Assembly: GCA_001556995.1 (NCBI GenBank)
Contig: LSKF01000085.1
Location: forward strand, 1-64,000
DNA: 64,000 nucleotides
Direction of reading: 5' to 3'
DNA from: Erythrobacteraceae bacterium CCH12-C2
GTDB taxonomy: Bacteria; Pseudomonadota; Alphaproteobacteria; Sphingomonadales; Sphingomonadaceae
A program made the translations under genes and the position numbers. The first letter of the stretch is position 1. Each line of letters starts with the position of its first letter. The notes under the pieces are model-generated. The model saw only the letters and a program-made list of their open reading frames with translations, searched no databases and was not told the DNA's origin. Below are positions 35,601 through 52,577 of this stretch, one piece after another.

Positions 35601-35738
35601 TCAAGCGAGCTCGACAGTTGCAATGGCGGCGGGCGCGGCGGCTTTGGCGGGCGGGGCTATGACGATAGTGCCGATCGAAGCGAGCAGGATGACCAGCGCA
35701 GGGCAAGCGACAAGGGCATGATTGGCGAGGCGACTCAT
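35601..35738 (-). CDS. small exported or membrane peptide (45 aa)
   Basis: An ORF of 45 codons reading MSRLANHALVACPALVILL and ending AIATVELA. One hydrophobic stretch (residues 8-28) is followed by a Pro/Ala-rich tail with a PPAKAAA segment, so it is either a short membrane protein or a secreted peptide. AAGGAAA stands 7 bp before the ATG, which supports translation. It is the first gene of the small operon with DUF2975 and the XRE regulator. Function unknown. Confidence 0.6.
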   Translation of the reverse strand: MSRLANHALVACPALVILLASIGTIVIAPPAKAAAPAAIATVELA

Positions 35739-36216
35739 ATCGATTTCCTTTATGGTTCACATTGGTATTCGATATTGCATCCCTAATCCGATTTGCAGCA
35801 CATCGTCAATCAATAATATTGATAAACGATAATCTCAATGTCGATTTTCGATGTTGTCGTGCGGAATCCGCCCTTGGCGCGGCTGTATTATGTGAACGAA
35901 ACCCCATCGGGCAGGACCGCTGCAAGGCTTGCGCCGCAGCCGCATTGACATCCCCCGAGGGCGCTCCTACATCGCGCCCTCTCGATCGCTTCGAGCAAGG
36001 CTGATTCATGCGCGGGAATCGGCCTCAGGATGGAAGCGGCGAAGGCCATTTACGCGATGCACACTGGGAGGCTGCTGCCGACACCGCTTCAAGCGCGGCG
36101 TCTGGCATGCGGCTTTTGTGCGTTGATGATGGCCGGTCTTTCGCGTGGAACGACAGCGAAATTTTCCGTCCGCGCGGCTCCCCTGCGCGGCCCAACCAAA
36201 GAGGCTCTTCCCTCCT
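35739..36216. promoter_or_regulatory. divergent control region, DUF2975 operon and rpoBC
   Basis: 478 bp without a supported gene. The part next to the small operon (35750-35860) is unusually AT-rich for this genome and has repeated short palindromes such as CAATAATATTG (35812-35822) and CGATTTTCG; it may be the operator of the XRE protein. The rpoB-side half contains the promoter at 35945-35973 and a transcribed leader of about 240 nt. Small frames in it overlap rpoB and look non-coding. Confidence 0.5.
35945..35973 (+). promoter_or_regulatory. candidate rpoBC promoter
   Basis: TTGACA (35945-35950), 17-bp spacer, TACATC (35968-35973). The -35 box is consensus and the spacing optimal. Predicted leader to the rpoB ATG is about 240 nt. 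Confidence 0.5.
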
Positions 36217-40416
<4,200 letters not shown>

Positions 40417-40483
40417 GGCGCGGGGCCTGATGGCCCCCGCCACCTTCCGTCTCCAAGTTTCATCCCCCTAAGGGAACACAGTC

Positions 40484-44794
<4,311 letters not shown>

Positions 44795-44819
44795 GACTCT
44801 CCTGCCGGGTTAGTTGATG

Positions 44820-44856
44820 AAACACCCTCGGAAGCCGACTTCCGGGGGTGTTTTTT
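44820..44856 (+). terminator. rpoBC terminator
   Basis: AACACCC then CGGAAG pairs with CTTCCG and GGGTGTT around a CCGA loop (one bulge), followed by TTTTTT at 44851-44856. 26 bp after the rpoC stop. Confidence 0.92.
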
Positions 44857-44947
44857 CGCCCATCAACAAAAGTCGCTATTGCAACTCACTCGCATTTAAT
44901 CTAGCCGCAGACATGTCCCGTCCGCATAGCGCCAGCAGCGAGGTTTC

Positions 44948-45388
44948 ATGTCCCAGCCCCCTCTCCCCTCCAGCACGGCCCATCAGACCATCGCAGCCCT
45001 CGCCACGCCGCCGCGCGTTGAGGCTTTAGGGCCGATCGGGGTGCGCTTCGTCCATGCCTTGCGCCTCATCGCGCTACATGAGCGCGTAGGCCGCGATCCC
45101 GTGCCCGAACTAGCCGCGCGGCTCGGCAGTGTTGAGGTCGCCGCCAAGGCGCTGATGCTCGCCCATGCCGTTTCGGCAAGCTGGCCGGAGAACATCCACG
45201 TCTCGCGCTTCTGCTGCCGCCTGCTCAGCCATGACGAGGCGACCATCGGTGCCTTCGTCGATGCGGCCGCCAGGGCTGACCGGACGGAATTCGAATCCAT
45301 GCTCGCGGGCCTCATCCGCCCGGATCGAATGCCGCGTCTGTGGGAAGGCGCGCTCGCACTGACCGCAGCGGAACTGCGCGCCGTGTGA
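44948..45388 (+). CDS. conserved hypothetical protein
   Basis: 146 residues, function unknown. No signal peptide or membrane segment. All-helical in appearance: GVRFVHALRLIALHERVGRD, PELAARLGSVEVAAKALMLAHAVSASW, then SRFCCRLLSHDEATIGAFVDAAARAD with a Cys pair, and a C-terminal WEGALALTAAEL. Located between the rpoC terminator and gltX, 39 bp before gltX, so possibly co-transcribed with it. Confidence 0.65.
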   Translation: MSQPPLPSSTAHQTIAALATPPRVEALGPIGVRFVHALRLIALHERVGRDPVPELAARLGSVEVAAKALMLAHAVSASWPENIHVSRFCCRLLSHDEATIGAFVDAAARADRTEFESMLAGLIRPDRMPRLWEGALALTAAELRAV

Positions 45389-45427
45389 GGCCTTGCGGGC
45401 AGCGGCGGCGCGCTTTACCGCGCGCGC

Positions 45428-46786
45428 ATGACCACCACCCGCTTCGCCCCCTCGCCCACCGGCCGCCTGCATGTCGGCAACATCCGCACCGCGCTCCACA
45501 ACTGGATTCTGGCGCGGCAAGCCGGAGGCACCTTCATCCTGCGGATCGACGACACCGACGCCGAGCGCAGCCGCGAAGACTATGTCGATGCCATCCGCAC
45601 CGATCTCAGCTGGCTCGGGCTCGCATGGGACCGCGAGGAACGCCAGTCGGCGCGGCTCGACCGCTATGAAGCCGCTTTCACCGCGCTGAAAGCTGCGGGG
45701 CGGATCTATCCCTGCTACGAAAGCGCGCAGGAACTCGACATCAAGCGCAAGATCCAGCTCGGCCGAGGGCTACCACCGATCTATGATCGCGGTGCGCTCC
45801 AGCTGTCCGATGCCGATCGCGCTGCCAAGGAGGCTGAGGGCATTGCTCCCCATTGGCGCTTCATGCTCGATCATGCCGAGCCGATCGCTTGGGTCGATGG
45901 TATCCGCGGCCCACAGAAATTCGACCCCGCGCAGCTATCCGATCCCGTCATCCGCCGCGCCGATGGATCGTGGCTCTACATGATGCCGAGCGCCGTTGAC
46001 GACATTGACATGGGCGTGACGCAAGTGCTGCGCGGTGAGGATCACGTTTCCAACACAGCAGTTCAAATTCAAATTTTTACCGCACTTTTTGCTGCAGGAT
46101 TTGCAGCGGGAGAAAGTGCAGCAAAAGCGCTCCCTGCCTTCGCACACGAGGCACTTCTGGTGGGGCGTGAGGGCAAGCTTTCCAAGCGGCTCGGCTCACT
46201 CGGATGCGATGCGTTCCGGGAGCGGGGAATCGAGCCCGAAGCGATCATCGCCCTCCTCGCAAGGCTGGGCACCTCACAGCCGGTTGAACCCCTCGCCGAC
46301 CGGGCAGCGTTGATCGCCAGCTTTGACCTCAGCACCTTCGGCCGGGCCCCTGCGCGTTTCGACGAGGAGGATCTCGAGCGGCTCAACGCCGGGATCGTCC
46401 ATCAACTGCCGTTTGCGTTGGTTCAAGCCCGCCTGCCTGAGGGCATGGACGAGGCTGGCTGGCACGCGGTGCGCCCCAACCTCGCCCATGTCGCCGAGGC
46501 GGCGGATTGGTGGCGGCTGGTAACCGGGCCGATTGCCCTGCCCGAGTTCACCCCCGAAGACCGCGCCTTCCTCGCCGAGGCCGCGCGGCTGCTGGTGTGG
46601 GGCGAAAACCCTTGGGGTGCTCTTACGACCGCGCTCAAGGAAGCGACGGGGCGCAAGGGTAAGCCCTTGTTCCTGCCGCTGCGGCAGGCTTTGACGGGCA
46701 TGGACCACGGCCCCGACATGGGCGAGCTGCTCCCCCTCATCGGCGAAGCCGAAGCGCGCAAACGCCTGCTACAGGCCTCCGGCTAA
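45428..46786 (+). CDS. gltX: glutamyl-tRNA synthetase
   Basis: 452-residue class I synthetase. The HIGH-type motif is SPTGRLHVGNIRTALHNW at residues 8-25, and the KMSKS-type motif is KLSKR in VGREGKLSKRLGSLG. The C-terminal anticodon-binding domain is intact. Sphingomonads often have two GltX copies, one also charging tRNA-Gln; this copy lacks the Cys zinc cluster of E. coli GltX. Charges tRNA with glutamate in the cytoplasm. Confidence 0.95.
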   Translation: MTTTRFAPSPTGRLHVGNIRTALHNWILARQAGGTFILRIDDTDAERSREDYVDAIRTDLSWLGLAWDREERQSARLDRYEAAFTALKAAGRIYPCYESAQELDIKRKIQLGRGLPPIYDRGALQLSDADRAAKEAEGIAPHWRFMLDHAEPIAWVDGIRGPQKFDPAQLSDPVIRRADGSWLYMMPSAVDDIDMGVTQVLRGEDHVSNTAVQIQIFTALFAAGFAAGESAAKALPAFAHEALLVGREGKLSKRLGSLGCDAFRERGIEPEAIIALLARLGTSQPVEPLADRAALIASFDLSTFGRAPARFDEEDLERLNAGIVHQLPFALVQARLPEGMDEAGWHAVRPNLAHVAEAADWWRLVTGPIALPEFTPEDRAFLAEAARLLVWGENPWGALTTALKEATGRKGKPLFLPLRQALTGMDHGPDMGELLPLIGEAEARKRLLQASG

Positions 46787-46827
46787 CAGCCCAGGGCGTA
46801 GCTTAACTGATGCGGCATTCAAAAGAG

Positions 46828-46849
46828 TGGTGCCAGAAGAGGACTCGAA
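46828..46849 (-). other. tRNA-Leu 3'-end-like segment, possible att remnant
   Basis: The segment begins TGGTGCC and ends GGACTCGAA; its complement reads like the T-arm and 3' end (including CCA) of a tRNA-Leu, with one base missing in the acceptor stem. No tRNA body is attached. Integrated phages and islands using a tRNA 3' end as target leave such copies. Confidence 0.4.
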
Positions 46850-47130
46850 AAATCCATATTAGAGACTTATAAATCAGGCACTTACGTGATGGAGAATTTT
46901 CGAAAGGACCGAAAAGGGCCCAGAGGGACTCACTAAGGTGTTGGTTCGATGCCTTTTTAGGGACTCGGAGCTGTATTCTCGGCCCTCGCGGCAGGGAAAC
47001 AGCCGTCCGGAAATGAGGTTAGCTTAGCTTCATTCCGATGGGACCAGCAATCATACTGATTGGTGAATCGCGTGTTTCGCGAAGGATTGAACGGTAACCT
47101 GTCGATCGATCAGCCACTCGAAGACGGCAG

Positions 47131-47202
47131 GTCTCGACCCAGACACGGTCGTTCGCAGTCGCCAGGTTGAACCTCTTCTTCCGCCAGAAGCCGTCATTCA
47201 GC
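47131..47202. repeat. diverged repeat, copy 1
   Basis: About 72 bp that align without gaps to 47978-48050 at roughly 70% identity, sharing CGACCCAGAC, TCGTTC, CCAGG and GCCGTCATTC. Minus-strand translations of both copies share NDG-WRK and NDRVWV, so they may be remains of one duplicated coding segment. Confidence 0.5.
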
Positions 47203-47314
47203 TTTTGGGATCGCGCTGCGGCCGTGCTCATGACCGGAACTGGGTGGAGAGCGGAAAGGCCGCTCCCCATTGGTCACTGCCCCGGCGATGCAGGCTGGGG
47301 ACGGCTCAAAAAGC

Positions 47315-47710
47315 TTATCCGGGGATGTGGATCCCGCAAAGTTTATTGCCGTCAGGATCGCGCACGTAGGTCAGGTGGATCGTTCCCATCGCAGACTCTC
47401 GCGGGCCGGGAGCTTCTTCGATTGAAGTTCCGCCGTTGGCGACGGCCATATCATGAAATTGTTGAACTTGTTCGGGAGAATTGCACGAGAAAGCAACCGT
47501 AGCCCCGTTCGCCACGGTGGCAGGTTCATCGTTGATTGGCTGAGTGACGATGAAGTTTGTTCCGCCCGGGTTCGGGTAGAAGAGGCGCATATGCCCGCTT
47601 CCGGCAATATTGTTCATAGGCTCTGGCACTCCCAGAACACCCAGAACCGCATTGTAGAACTGCCGCGACCGCTCAATGTCGTTGGAGCCTACCATCGTGT
47701 GGAACAGCAA
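47315..47710 (-). CDS. VOC family (glyoxalase-like) protein
   Basis: 131 residues, vicinal-oxygen-chelate fold with two beta-alpha-beta3 units: MLFHTMVGSNDIERSRQFYNAVLG at the start and IHLTYVRDPDGNKLCGIHIPG at the end. Candidate metal ligands are His4 and a late Glu/His position, but the usual EPxGN Glu is replaced (DPDGNKLCG), so metal binding is uncertain. Substrate unknown; this branch is often annotated as glyoxalase or bleomycin-resistance-like. It is an island between two decayed intervals. Confidence 0.88.
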   Translation of the reverse strand: MLFHTMVGSNDIERSRQFYNAVLGVLGVPEPMNNIAGSGHMRLFYPNPGGTNFIVTQPINDEPATVANGATVAFSCNSPEQVQQFHDMAVANGGTSIEEAPGPRESAMGTIHLTYVRDPDGNKLCGIHIPG

Positions 47711-48351
47711 TTTCCTTCTCCCTATAATTTCGCGGACGCTTGTGGGGGCAGTGGGAGATCAGGGCAAGCAACAAGTTGCGAGCTATCCCGTTGAACACCT
47801 TTGGCCGAAAGGGCGGAAAGTTCCGATTACAGCGGTTCCAGACCCCATGAACTCGTGGCCGCTTTCAGGAAGTCGCAGCTCGCAAGCCAACGTCCACACA
47901 GGGGTCGCTTCCTGAATGGCAGCAATTCTTCAGAACCGGGGCAAAGCCGCTATTAGCGGCCCGAGTTCAGCAGCGACGGCTCCCGACCCAGACTCTGTCG
48001 TTCCCAATCACCAGGACGCACGTCTGCTTACGCCAAATGCCGTCATTCGGCTCATCAGATTGCCGATCGGCCCCGCTTTTGGCCGCGGCTGGGTGGAATG
48101 CGGACACCGAGTTATCGCACTAAGCTACCGGTTCTTTATGAATTAGAGCATCTAACGCGGCCACAGATTGTCGCCGTATCTTGGCCAAAGCAGGATCACT
48201 ATCTCCTAGCCTGAGGGACGAAAGCGGGCCTGCAATGAGGCGGGCTGCGGCTGCGAGTATCGTGCCTCACGCCTTCTCTTCTGGGATGCCCTCCGCATAG
48301 TAGACGCCGATTTTCAGGGAACATTGCATGCCCTGCTCGCCAACCAATCCC
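47711..48351. other. gene-poor decayed interval
   Basis: 641 bp in which I see no supported gene. The only structure found is the second copy of the diverged repeat (47978-48050). Open frames here are short and without homology. Confidence 0.5.
47978..48050. repeat. diverged repeat, copy 2
   Basis: Partner of 47131-47202, same orientation, about 850 bp apart, on the other side of the VOC gene. Confidence 0.5.
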
Positions 48352-49593
48352 CTAGCTCTTCGGTTGACCATCGCTCATTTTCTGAAGCATCGTGATTGTC
48401 AGTAGTAACGCTGCGATCGGAATAAGGATCAGGTAAAAGGCCGCCGCCCCTTCGACTGCAGCGAAGACGTTGCCTATGACAAGCGAGCCTGTGGTGCCGC
48501 CCAGCGCTGAGACGACCACAATGAGGCCCACCATGGCTGCCTGATTGGAGCGCGGCATCGTACTGAGGACCGCCGAATTGATCGCCGGATAAATCGGCGC
48601 CATGAACAGACCGATCATCGGGAACACGAAAGCTGCAATTGGGGCGTCTGACCAGTGGGCGACGTCGCTACCGCTAGCCGCATCAGCCAGTGGCAGCGCA
48701 ATAACGATCAGTGCGGCCATTGCGATGAGGCAGCCAACCAGCAGCGGATACCAGCCCGTGCGGCGGACCACAACGCCAGCGCCGAGGCGACCTACGGCAA
48801 GCCCAACCGCAAAGATCGAGGCCGCCTGCACGCTCATGGGTGCCGAGAGGCCAAGGAGTTGGCGGTTAAAGGTCGGCAGCCATGTGCCGATGCCCTGTTC
48901 GATGAGAACGTAGAGGAACACCGAGGCGACGAACACAATCGTGAGGGGCTTGATTGCGAGAGTGAACATTTGCGCGAATTGGGCGCGGATCGAATCTGCG
49001 CCGTCCTGCGTGCGTGAGCCCGACTCGTCATATCGTACCGACGCCAGCAACGCGATAACGACGAGACATGATCCCGCAAGCCACCAATAGATCTGCAACC
49101 AGCCGGGCGATGCCGGATCGGCCGGGTCGATGAAGGCAGCGAAGATCCAATAGCCAGCAAGCACGCCGATCATGAACACGCCCTCAATCAGATTGAGCAG
49201 GCTCGCGTGATCGCGCGCGCTGTTGCTCAGCAGCCCGACGAAGGAATAGACCGCCACTTTGACGATGGCGAAGCTGCAGCCCGTGGCAAAAAACAGCAAC
49301 CGCGTTGCCCAGAAGGAATCGAGCACCGGCATCAGCGCACAGGCCCCTGCAACGACGGCAAGCCCTGCGATCATGCCCCGGCGATAGCCGATCCGGGGCA
49401 GGAAAGAGGCAAGGAGGAAGCTGGTCACCGCGATGGGCAAGTCCTTGAACGCCTCAAGCGTGCCGGCGTCGACCTTGTCGACGCGGAAATACTCGATTGA
49501 CTGCAGGATGACTGTGCCGACGCTGTTCAGCAGCACCGCGAAGATCGCGTAGCTCAAGAAGATCGCGATTTTGAGGCGCAGGGCAGATCTCAT
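48352..49593 (-). CDS. MFS transporter, probable sugar importer
   Basis: 413 residues with twelve hydrophobic segments in two halves. The first loop text FLPRIGYRRGMIAGLAVVAGACAL is the MFS motif A region. It lies at the head of the oligosaccharide locus, divergent from the GH65 phosphorylase gene with a LacI-type palindrome between, so it most likely imports an alpha-glucose disaccharide into the cytoplasm for phosphorolysis (inference). A GAGAGA ribosome site precedes ATG 49593. Confidence 0.88.
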   Translation of the reverse strand: MRSALRLKIAIFLSYAIFAVLLNSVGTVILQSIEYFRVDKVDAGTLEAFKDLPIAVTSFLLASFLPRIGYRRGMIAGLAVVAGACALMPVLDSFWATRLLFFATGCSFAIVKVAVYSFVGLLSNSARDHASLLNLIEGVFMIGVLAGYWIFAAFIDPADPASPGWLQIYWWLAGSCLVVIALLASVRYDESGSRTQDGADSIRAQFAQMFTLAIKPLTIVFVASVFLYVLIEQGIGTWLPTFNRQLLGLSAPMSVQAASIFAVGLAVGRLGAGVVVRRTGWYPLLVGCLIAMAALIVIALPLADAASGSDVAHWSDAPIAAFVFPMIGLFMAPIYPAINSAVLSTMPRSNQAAMVGLIVVVSALGGTTGSLVIGNVFAAVEGAAAFYLILIPIAALLLTITMLQKMSDGQPKS

Positions 49594-49656
49594 GTTCTCT
49601 CTTTCGGTGCGGAACCTTTACCGACAATCGCTTGCGCCGGGGTGGACGCCTTATTA

Positions 49657-49670
49657 TGAAATGCATATCA
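49657..49670. promoter_or_regulatory. LacI-type operator between MFS and GH65 genes
   Basis: TGAAATGCATATCA, one mismatch from the perfect palindrome TGAAATGCATTTCA found upstream of the TonB receptor gene (53690-53703). Position in the divergent promoter gap suggests control of both genes by the LacI-family regulator at 52558-53598. Confidence 0.7.
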
Positions 49671-49704
49671 AAGCAAATTCCGGGGCCTTGTCAGGCGTTG
49701 ACAG

Positions 49705-51924
49705 ATGGAGAGTGTTTGCGTGCGACCAGCGGTCCCCGATGCCAGCTTTGAGACGCTTCCTTTCGGTGGTGATGAATGGACGCTGATCGCCGAAGGCGCG
49801 TCGGCGGAGCTGGCTCAAACGCCGGCGCTGTTCGTGCTTGGCAATGGTTTCATCGGTTTGCGCGGGCCCGGCGAGAGCGAGACTGCGCCGCGTGTGTACC
49901 TCAACGGCGTGTTTGAGAAGATGCCGATTGCCTACCACGAGGCGGCGCACGGCTATGCGCGCTTCAGCGATACGAGGCTTGCTGTTGCTGATGCCACCCG
50001 TCTCGCCATCGCGGTCGATGGGGTTCCTGTGACCGGGTGCGGCAGCCTCGAGCTCGCTATGCGCCGCGGATTGCTGATCCAGACCATCGCGCATGGCGAC
50101 GTGATCATTCGGATCGAACGGCTGGTGTCGATGGAGCGCACAGGTTTGGTCGCCGCGCGGGTTAAGGTGTGGTCGCACGATGCTCCGGCTCAGGTCACGA
50201 TCCGATCCATAGTCTCGCCGCCGCCTTTCGGTAACCATTCCGACGGCCCCGACGACGTCGCCTATGACCCGCGGCTCGGCCCTGAATTCACCCGAAATCC
50301 TTGGTGTGCCGAAGGTGCAACTGTGGCGTCCGGGCAGATTGGCCGTGTCGACCGACTGCGCGAAAGCGGCTTCCTTGTTGCCGCGCTCGCAAGCAAGATC
50401 GACGTGACCCTTACTGCGACCGCAAACCCTGTCGTCGTTGAATGCTTCTCGCTCTATCATGCCGCGCGGGAAATGGCCCCGATGGCCTTGCTGGCCGACG
50501 CTGAAACCGCGTTGCAGGCTGCGACCGCTACCGGCTTCTCGGCGATCGCAGATGAGCAGGTCGGCTGGTTTGAGCGTTTCTGGGAGCAGGCGTGGATTGC
50601 CTTGCCCGACGCACCTGTCGCCGAGCGCGCCATGCGCCATGGCCTGTTTCAGCTTGTCCAAGCAGTGGGGCGTGACGGAGCGACCTCGCTCGCGGCCAAG
50701 GGCCAGAGCGGCGAAGGCTACGAGGGCCATGTGTTCTGGGATGCGGAAAGCTATGCGCTGCCCGTATTCGCCTACACTCAGCCTGCCATCGCGAGGGCGA
50801 TGCTGGCATGGCGTATCGCAGCGCTTGACGATGCGCGGGCGAATGCGCGTTCCATGGGCCATTCGCGCGGCGCGCTTTATCCCTGGCGGACGATTGCTGG
50901 ACGGGAATGCTCTTCCTTTTTTCCAGCGGGCGCGGCCCAATACCACATCAATGCGGACATCGCCTACGCGCTCAAGTTGTATATTGAGACCACGGGCGAT
51001 CGTTCAATCCTGGCCGAGGGCGGCGCTGAGATGCTCGCCGAAACCGCGCGTATCTGGCTGCAGATCGGTTATCATGATCAAGCGCGTGGTGGCGGCTTTG
51101 TCATTAATAGCGTGACTGGCCCAGATGAATATAGTGCACTCGTTGACAACAACCTGTTCACCAACATGTTGGCTGCCGAGCACTTGCGCTATGCGGTGGC
51201 GGTCGCTGGAGATCAGCTGGATGCCCGTGAGGCGGCTGCGATGACTAGGGCGGCGGACTCAATGGTTCTGCCGTTCGACAATGAGCGCGGTATTCCGGCG
51301 CAGGACGAACGCTTCTTTGCGCGTCAACCATGGGCGTTCGAGGAAACGCCGGCTGAAAACTACCCGCTCCTGATTTCTTACCACCCGCTGGTCATCTACC
51401 GGCACAGGGTCGCCAAGCAGGCCGACGCGGTGCTGGCGATGGTCATGCTGCGTGAGTCCTTCGCACCGGAAGTCCGGGCCCGCATGCTGGACGCCTATGA
51501 GTCGGTGACGGTGCATGATTCGACCCTTTCGGCGAGTTCCTTCGCTACCGCGGCCGCCAATATCGGCGATGCCGCGCGAGCGTTCACCTATTGGCGTGTC
51601 TCGGTGCTGACCGATCTTGAGAACTTGTTCGGGAATAGCGACCATGGGCTGCACATGGCCGCGCTCGCTGGGGGTTGGAACGGGCTGGCGCTCGGCTTTG
51701 CCGGAATGCGGACCATCAATGGCGTACTGAGCTTTGCGCCGATCGCGGTCCCCGCGTTGGGGCGCTATGCATTTCGCGTGCATTACCATGGCCAGACTGT
51801 CGAACTGGCTGTTGACGGAACAAGCGCAAGCTATCGGCTGATCGCAGGCGAACCACTCAAGCTCTGGCACGGTGACGAGCAGATCAATCTCACCGCCGAT
51901 GAACCTGCCGAGCGTGCACTGTGA
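49705..51924 (+). CDS. glycoside hydrolase family 65 disaccharide phosphorylase
   Basis: 739 residues of GH65 (maltose, kojibiose, nigerose or trehalose phosphorylase group): inverting phosphorolysis of an alpha-glucosidic bond to give beta-glucose-1-phosphate and glucose. N-terminal beta-sandwich (about residues 20-260, LFVLGNGFIGLRG), linker, then (alpha/alpha)6 barrel with GHVFWDAESYALPVFAYTQP and the catalytic acid Glu in NSVTGPDEYSALVDNNLFTN (about residue 478). The phosphate-site region HDSTLSASSFATAAA is present. No signal peptide, so cytoplasmic. The product is the substrate of the next gene, which overlaps by 4 bp. Exact linkage specificity cannot be read from sequence. Confidence 0.93.
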   Translation: MESVCVRPAVPDASFETLPFGGDEWTLIAEGASAELAQTPALFVLGNGFIGLRGPGESETAPRVYLNGVFEKMPIAYHEAAHGYARFSDTRLAVADATRLAIAVDGVPVTGCGSLELAMRRGLLIQTIAHGDVIIRIERLVSMERTGLVAARVKVWSHDAPAQVTIRSIVSPPPFGNHSDGPDDVAYDPRLGPEFTRNPWCAEGATVASGQIGRVDRLRESGFLVAALASKIDVTLTATANPVVVECFSLYHAAREMAPMALLADAETALQAATATGFSAIADEQVGWFERFWEQAWIALPDAPVAERAMRHGLFQLVQAVGRDGATSLAAKGQSGEGYEGHVFWDAESYALPVFAYTQPAIARAMLAWRIAALDDARANARSMGHSRGALYPWRTIAGRECSSFFPAGAAQYHINADIAYALKLYIETTGDRSILAEGGAEMLAETARIWLQIGYHDQARGGGFVINSVTGPDEYSALVDNNLFTNMLAAEHLRYAVAVAGDQLDAREAAAMTRAADSMVLPFDNERGIPAQDERFFARQPWAFEETPAENYPLLISYHPLVIYRHRVAKQADAVLAMVMLRESFAPEVRARMLDAYESVTVHDSTLSASSFATAAANIGDAARAFTYWRVSVLTDLENLFGNSDHGLHMAALAGGWNGLALGFAGMRTINGVLSFAPIAVPALGRYAFRVHYHGQTVELAVDGTSASYRLIAGEPLKLWHGDEQINLTADEPAERAL

Positions 51925-52577
51925 GCCGCTTCGACGTCGCAATCTTCGATCTCGACGGGGTTCTGGCCGACAGTGCCTCGGCACATTTCGTGGCTTGGAA
52001 GAAGATCGCTGACGAACTGGGCATTCCCTTCGACCATACCGACAACGAAGCTCTCAAGGGCGTCGACCGGATGAATTCCTTGCAGCATATCCTGCGGCTT
52101 GGCGGAAGGGAGATGGGCGAGGCTGAGATGACGGCATACGCCGCGCAGAAGAATGCCCACTACCTCGAGGCTGTGTCGAAAATGACCCCTCGCGACATAT
52201 TGCCCGGGGCCGAGGCATTGATTGCGCAGGTGAAAGCCGCAGGGTTACGCTGTGCAGTCGCTTCGGCAAGCCGTAACGCGCGAACTCTGCTTGAGCGGCT
52301 GGGCATTGCCGACGCCTTCGATTTCATCGCCGATGCCGCTGCTGCCCGCTCTAAACCCGCGCCCGATATCTTCCTCGCCTGCACGACCGCGCTCGGCGTC
52401 AGCCCCGCGCGCGCAGTGGGCTTCGAGGACGCGGCGGCAGGTATCGAGGCCATCAAGGCAGCAGGGATGTACGCCGTCGGGATCGGCGATGCGGGGGCGC
52501 TGAAAGAGGCGGACGTCGTCTATCCCTCTACCGCCGCCGTTGATTTGCAGGCCGTCCTTACGTCTCGCGGAGAATAA
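51921..52577 (+). CDS. pgmB: beta-phosphoglucomutase
   Basis: 218-residue HAD-superfamily mutase that turns beta-glucose-1-phosphate into glucose-6-phosphate. Motif I is FDLDGVLADS (nucleophile Asp10, acid/base Asp12); the cap begins HFVAWKKIADELGIPFD with LKGVDRMNSL typical of the family; VASASRNA, the Lys in RSKPAPDIFL and the late GFEDAAAGIEAIKAAGM complete the fold. GTG 51921 overlaps the GH65 stop (GTGA), so translation is coupled. The 3' end overlaps the convergent lacI-type gene by 20 bp. Confidence 0.95.
   Translation: MSRFDVAIFDLDGVLADSASAHFVAWKKIADELGIPFDHTDNEALKGVDRMNSLQHILRLGGREMGEAEMTAYAAQKNAHYLEAVSKMTPRDILPGAEALIAQVKAAGLRCAVASASRNARTLLERLGIADAFDFIADAAAARSKPAPDIFLACTTALGVSPARAVGFEDAAAGIEAIKAAGMYAVGIGDAGALKEADVVYPSTAAVDLQAVLTSRGE

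Larger units (their letters stand above)
46787..47314. other. gene-poor decayed interval downstream of gltX
   Basis: 528 bp without a convincing gene; composition is more AT-rich than the core. It holds the tRNA-Leu-like 22-nt segment at 46828-46849 and the first copy of a diverged repeat at 47131-47202. A minus-strand frame at 47019-47270 has no recognisable homology. Confidence 0.5.

Noticed and set aside
46828..46849. complete tRNA-Leu gene
   Set aside because: Only the 3' 22 nt resemble a tRNA and one base is missing; no D-arm or anticodon arm lies next to it.
47019..47270. 83-codon minus ORF in the decayed interval
   Set aside because: No ribosome site, no homology, and part of it is the diverged repeat; treated as non-coding.
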